This document shows positions 60,587 through 64,000 of a stretch of 64,000 nucleotides of DNA, in pieces (position 1 is the stretch's first letter; each line of letters starts with the position of its first letter). This DNA is from Epiperipatus broadwayi (lineage: Eukaryota > Onychophora > Udeonychophora > Euonychophora > Peripatidae). Position numbers and translations under genes: made by a program. The notes below the pieces were generated by a model that was not told where the DNA came from, searched no databases, and saw only the letters and a list, made by a program, of their open reading frames with translations. Location of the stretch: contig JAQFVV010000023.1 in the NCBI GenBank assembly GCA_028023455.1, positions 1,541,501 to 1,605,500 of the forward strand, given 5' to 3'.

Positions 60587-60950
60587 AATGTTATCTCTCT
60601 TTTTAGTAATAATTCCATCTTTTTTTCTTATTGCAGATATAAATTTCCTACCAATACCAAAATTTTGTTTTACATTCTTGAGACTTTTATTTTCTTCTAC
60701 AGCTTTCCTTGCTAGTTCACAGTTATACTTTCAACTCTTTTCCGTATCATTTTACAAAATTCGAGATATTCAATCCTTTTTAATGCATCATTTTTGTATA
60801 TCTTCATATTCCTTCTTTTCTTCATAAATTCTTTAGTCTCAGTAAAAACAATTTTGGTCAATTGCTGCTTTTTTCTACCAGCTATCTTTGTTGCAGTTTT
60901 TAAAAGTGTATCAGTTATTTTCATATTAATATTATTGTTAATTCAGCTTA

Positions 60951-61260
60951 TGAATTAATTTGCTGAAATATAAAAATGTCTATTTCATTATTAATATTAT
61001 GCTATCACAGCTGAGTAGAAACCCCCTGTGAACACAGCAGTTAGTGCTGTTGACGACAGATCGTATAATTAGCAATTTGGTTGTGAGTGGTGTAGTGATT
61101 AAAGAAAAAAGTGGAATTATCCAGTCAATGTTTATGAGAGTTTGATCTATCTTACCTCTCATTATAGAATATTTATATGGAACATATAGATCTCTATATA
61201 AGACTTTTGAAGATGCATGATGATAGGGTAAAAGTTTCCACATTTTTGTTTTGTGTAGAA
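60951..61260. other. Junction between LINE and Gypsy element
   Basis: About 310 bases with no coding match. The part at 61010-61100 (GAAACCCCCTGTGAACACAG..GACGACAGATCG) is less AT-rich and could include the 5' LTR/leader of the Gypsy element, but no LTR ends or primer-binding site were identified. Confidence 0.4.
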
Positions 61261-62140
61261 TGGATGTATTATTAATAGCAAAACAATTGTGTGATCCTAA
61301 ATTTCCAGAAGATGTACTTTAAAGTGAACTACTGGAAAATTTAAACTTATTTTCAACTAGCAATAACAAAGAGGGTGGCACATTTGCATTTTCAAATGAG
61401 GAAGCAATTACTCCAAGAGAGCTATCGGGATTACAATTTAGCTTTAATGACTTTTAGCAAAATAGTGTGAATTTATATCAGATCTTGAAAACATACTCCT
61501 AGACCAAAGTGCTCTATGAGATGTGGGATTGCAATCTTCAAAAATTTAAAGTTTAAAGCCAATGGAAAGTATATAGTACATGATATTATATTGAAAAATG
61601 CTTTGGAGTTTAAAATAATCTTAGAAGGGGAAAGAACAGTCATGTACGAACTTTGCAAATTATATGCTAGTGTTGTGGTAGGATTGGTTGCATGAAGAAG
61701 TTATGTAGATTTAAGAATGTAAAATATGTGGTAGTAAAGTCCACTTAGCTCATGTGTTTAAGAAAAATCAGGATAATGTGAAGATTAAGTCATGGCTGGA
61801 CTTTTAATTGAGAGGAGGAGGTGAATGTAGTAGAGTAGAATTAAAGATATTGAAAAATTTGACCAATAGTCAAATTATATTGTAGGTTCTTATTTGTGGA
61901 TTTAAAGTTATGATGGAAGCCAACAGTGGAGATGGATAATCCATTATGTCATTAGAGGAGTGGAACAGAATTTGATCTGAATCTAAAGAGAAGTTAAAGT
62001 TGAAGAAGACAAATGTAGTGATCACAGATATGAATGGTAATAGAATACACATCTATGGAAAAGTTTATGTTCCAGTGGTTGTTAATCATAGGAAGAAAAG
62101 ATTACAATTGTTTGTGGTAAAAAGAAATATGAGTTCTCTT
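61261..62140 (+). pseudogene. Gag and protease remnant of the Gypsy element
   Basis: Starts MDVLLIAKQLCDPKFPEDVL followed by a stop. A CCHC-type zinc knuckle survives as CKICGSKVHLAHVF (61719-61760), with phenylalanine in place of the last cysteine, so RNA binding would be lost. The protease tail region reads ITDMNGNRIHIYGKVYVPVV at about 62021-62080. The protease DTG triplet was not recognised. Confidence 0.55.
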
Positions 62141-62394
62141 TTTGGATGAAATTAGTTAAACCTCTTGGAATATGTTTAAAAATAATTACTAAAGTAAAGT
62201 TGGAAATGGAATTAGAAATAAATTTCCCAAATTATATAAACAGCAAATATCTGAGTTATGAGTGTGTTCAGATAATATTAAACTATTAAGAGAAACAGGG
62301 CCATTGGTGTTTAAACCATGCAAAGTCCCCTATGTGTTTAAGCCAAAGATGGAAGCAATAAAAGGTAGTTGGTAAAGAAAGGAGTACTGACATC

Positions 62395-62803
62395 AGTGTC
62401 ATTGTAGGCTATCCCTGTTGTTGTTTTAGTAAAATCAGATGGAACAATTCATTGATGCAGACTTTATTGTGTCATGATTAACAAATGGATTAATAAAGGT
62501 GTGCATCCTGAACCAAATGTGCGTGATGTATTGACATCATTACAGAGAGCCTCAATATTTTCAAAAATTGATTTAAAATCAGTATTCCATCAAATTTCTG
62601 TTAATGAGTATACCACAAAGTTGTTGACATTGAATATTTATGTTGGATTGTTTAGGTGCAAATGTTTGCCTTATGGAATCATGATGGCTCTGAATATCTT
62701 CCAAGTAAAAATGGTTATTATATTGCAGAACATTGAGGGAGTTATTCCATACTTGAATGATAATTTCATTATAGTCCAGTCTGAAGAAAAGCTGATAAAA
62801 TGA
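62395..62803 (+). pseudogene. Gypsy reverse transcriptase fragment
   Basis: PVVVLVKSDGTIH (about 62415) leads, after a stop, to the frame 62474-62803 with FSKIDLKSVFHQISV (motif A, catalytic D), FRCKCLPYGIMMALNIFQ (motif B) and YLNDNFI where the family has YLDDI. The second position of the catalytic DD pair is retained but the first is N, which would inactivate the enzyme. Confidence 0.8.
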
Positions 62804-62999
62804 ATTATGGAGGTATGCTATAATTTAAATAATGCAGGAGTAACACTGAATGCTACCAAATGTATTTGGACAACCTTACAAATAACTTTTTAGATCACAT
62901 AATAAATATGGGAAATATCCAAACCTGGCATGAAAGAATTTTCCCAGGAATATAAAAGACTTAGAAGCTTTTTGGGGACTGATTAATTTCTGTGACAGC

Positions 63000-63480
63000 T
63001 TTATAAGACTATTGTATTCTTTACTGCAGAAAGGCCAGTGGTGGAAGTGGAACAATGAGCATGTGGCAGCTTTTAAAAAAGCTAAAGAATGACTGATATC
63101 AGTACATTATTGTAGTGATCTGGAAGTGAACTATCATTACTGATGCTTCTGAATTTGGAGTTGGGGCTTTTATTGTACATTGATGTACTGGTGGAAAGTG
63201 TCCAATTGTCTATGCCTCTAAAATGTTATCAGCTGAGAAAAACTATAGTCAGATGAACAAGGAAGCTTTGGTAATAATATTTGTGATAACAAAGTTTCAC
63301 CAGTATGTTTGTGGTGGAAAATTTACAATCTATACTGATCATCATTCATTGCTGGGAATTTTCAGGAAAGATAAAAAGACATCTGATTATGTGGCTCAAA
63401 GACTTATATAATGGATAAACATTATTAGCAGCTTATGGCTATGAACTGATCTATAAACCAAGAAAGGGGATTGTGAATGC
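63000..63480 (+). pseudogene. Gypsy RNase H remnant
   Basis: ITDASEFGVGAFIVH at about 63135-63180 (first catalytic D), a stop, then frame 63223-63411 with AEKNYSQMNKEALVIIFVIT (catalytic E) and FTIYTDHHSLLGIF (catalytic D). The three acidic positions are present across two frames. Confidence 0.8.
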
Positions 63481-63689
63481 AATGCATTTTCACATTTGAC
63501 TGTTAGAGAAGGTGTTAGATAGGAAATTGTGGAAGTAAATTTTCTAGATGTAATAAATAGCATGGAGAATTTAAACAGGGAAATAATCATTATGTGGACT
63601 TCTAATGATCCTAAATATAGGAAGTTGATTAAATGGATCCAAGAAGGATGGTTAGTAAATGGTCCCAGTTTTGTAGTTGTGGCAATTTA

Positions 63690-64000
63690 GAATGCATGTC
63701 ATAATATTTCAATATGTAATGGGTCTACACAGATTATTGATACCTATAGAGAGACATACACAAGTTATTAATTTGCTATATAAAGAACATCCTGGAGTGG
63801 TAAGAGTGAAGACTCAGGCTCTTTCTTATATGTGGTGGCAAAAAATAAATAATGATATAGAGCAAAAGATAAAGAAGTGTTCCAATTATCAATCTGTAGT
63901 GGATCTTTCAAAGAAAGTATTCATGCATGGTTAAAATCAAAAAAAACCATTGGAGCATATTTACATGGACTATGCTGGATTGACAAGTGGATACCAAATT
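63690..64000 (+). pseudogene. Gypsy integrase N-terminal part (cut by window edge)
   Basis: The zinc-binding HHCC-type block reads HTQVINLLYKEHPGVVRVKT, then SYMWWQKINNDIEQKIKKCS and SNYQSV (final C replaced by Y). After a frame change at about 63935, PLEHIYMDYAGLTSGYQI carries the first catalytic aspartate (MDYAG). The remainder lies beyond base 64000. Confidence 0.8.

Larger units (their letters stand above)
57530..60950 (-). mobile_element. Best-preserved RTE-like LINE (copy 3), split by a PLE
   Basis: Minus strand, 5' end at about 60950 and 3' end in the CAT-repeat tail at about 57530. It starts in the endonuclease-RT connector (KIAGRKKQQLTKIVFTETKE at about 60830-60890), so the endonuclease is missing. 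RT runs from 60586 to 57732 once the PLE insertion at about 58439-59880 is removed. Frames are long, suggesting recent activity relative to copies 1 and 2. Confidence 0.85.
61261..64000 (+). mobile_element. Decayed Ty3/Gypsy retrotransposon, running off the right edge
   Basis: Gag, protease, RT, RNase H and integrase remnants follow in the Ty3/Gypsy order (integrase after RNase H, unlike Copia). Each is identified in its own entry. Frameshifts and stops separate nearly all domains, so the copy is dead. The 3' part of integrase and the 3' LTR lie outside the window. Confidence 0.85.

Overview
This window is AT-rich animal nuclear DNA made almost entirely of transposable elements and non-coding sequence. 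It has no operon structure, no long intact genes and no CRISPR array. The elements are ones typical of metazoan genomes: RTE-like and CR1-like LINEs, a Penelope-like element (PLE) with a GIY-YIG nuclease, hAT and piggyBac non-autonomous DNA elements, a Ty3/Gypsy element and tRNA-derived SINE-like units. The one convincing host-gene piece is a spliced exon. An invertebrate is likely. I cannot name the phylum.

Host gene: an 87-nt exon at 28092-28178 (+), with AG acceptor and GTAAGT donor, encodes a segment characteristic of SLC17 (sialin / vesicular glutamate transporter-type) anion transporters. No neighbouring exon was found, so it lies between very long introns or is an orphan exon.

Layout: 1-500 compound inverted/direct repeat; 769-1760 5'-truncated CR1-like LINE carrying a small nested SINE-like insert; 2683-2771 tRNA-like SINE; 3061-3806 piggyBac-type MITE; 5547-5703 SINE-like repeat with a 47-bp hairpin; 8-14.6 kb AT-rich desert with microsatellites; 14.8-17.25 kb decayed RTE-like LINE; 18395-19289 foldback element with hammerhead ribozyme motifs; 19.3-26.3 kb desert; 26341-27449 hAT element with 8-bp target duplication; 28.1 kb SLC17 exon; 30.03-31.9 kb RTE-like LINE; about 33.1-37.5 kb CR1-like LINE (PHD-like finger, coiled coil, SGNH esterase, endonuclease, RT, zinc knuckle); 37619-39828 solo-LTR-like element; 43243-43603 pure (ATT)n of about 120 units; 47144-47404 SINE-like unit sharing both ends with the PLE tail; 48-51 kb decayed retroelement; 51.7-55.9 kb second long CR1-like LINE; 57.5-60.95 kb RTE-like LINE (-) split by a PLE at about 58.44-59.88 kb; 61.26 kb to the window end, Ty3/Gypsy element running off the edge.

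The most interesting signal is a group of linked retroelement parts. The foldback element at 18.4-19.3 kb contains a type I hammerhead ribozyme fold in its right arm, with all three stems, the CTGATGA box and an ATA cleavage site, and one core substitution. A partner half-ribozyme in the left arm carries the complementary lesion. Both arms carry a tRNA-like box B. The PLE at 58.4-59.9 kb has a tail with a tRNA-like module followed by a CTGAAGA...CGAAAC segment, and the same combination occurs alone at 47.1-47.4 kb. This suggests small tRNA-headed units, some carrying ribozymes, mobilised by a PLE-type enzyme.

Limits: everything was read by eye. Element boundaries without a target duplication are good to tens of bases. 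Clade names for decayed LINEs are best guesses.
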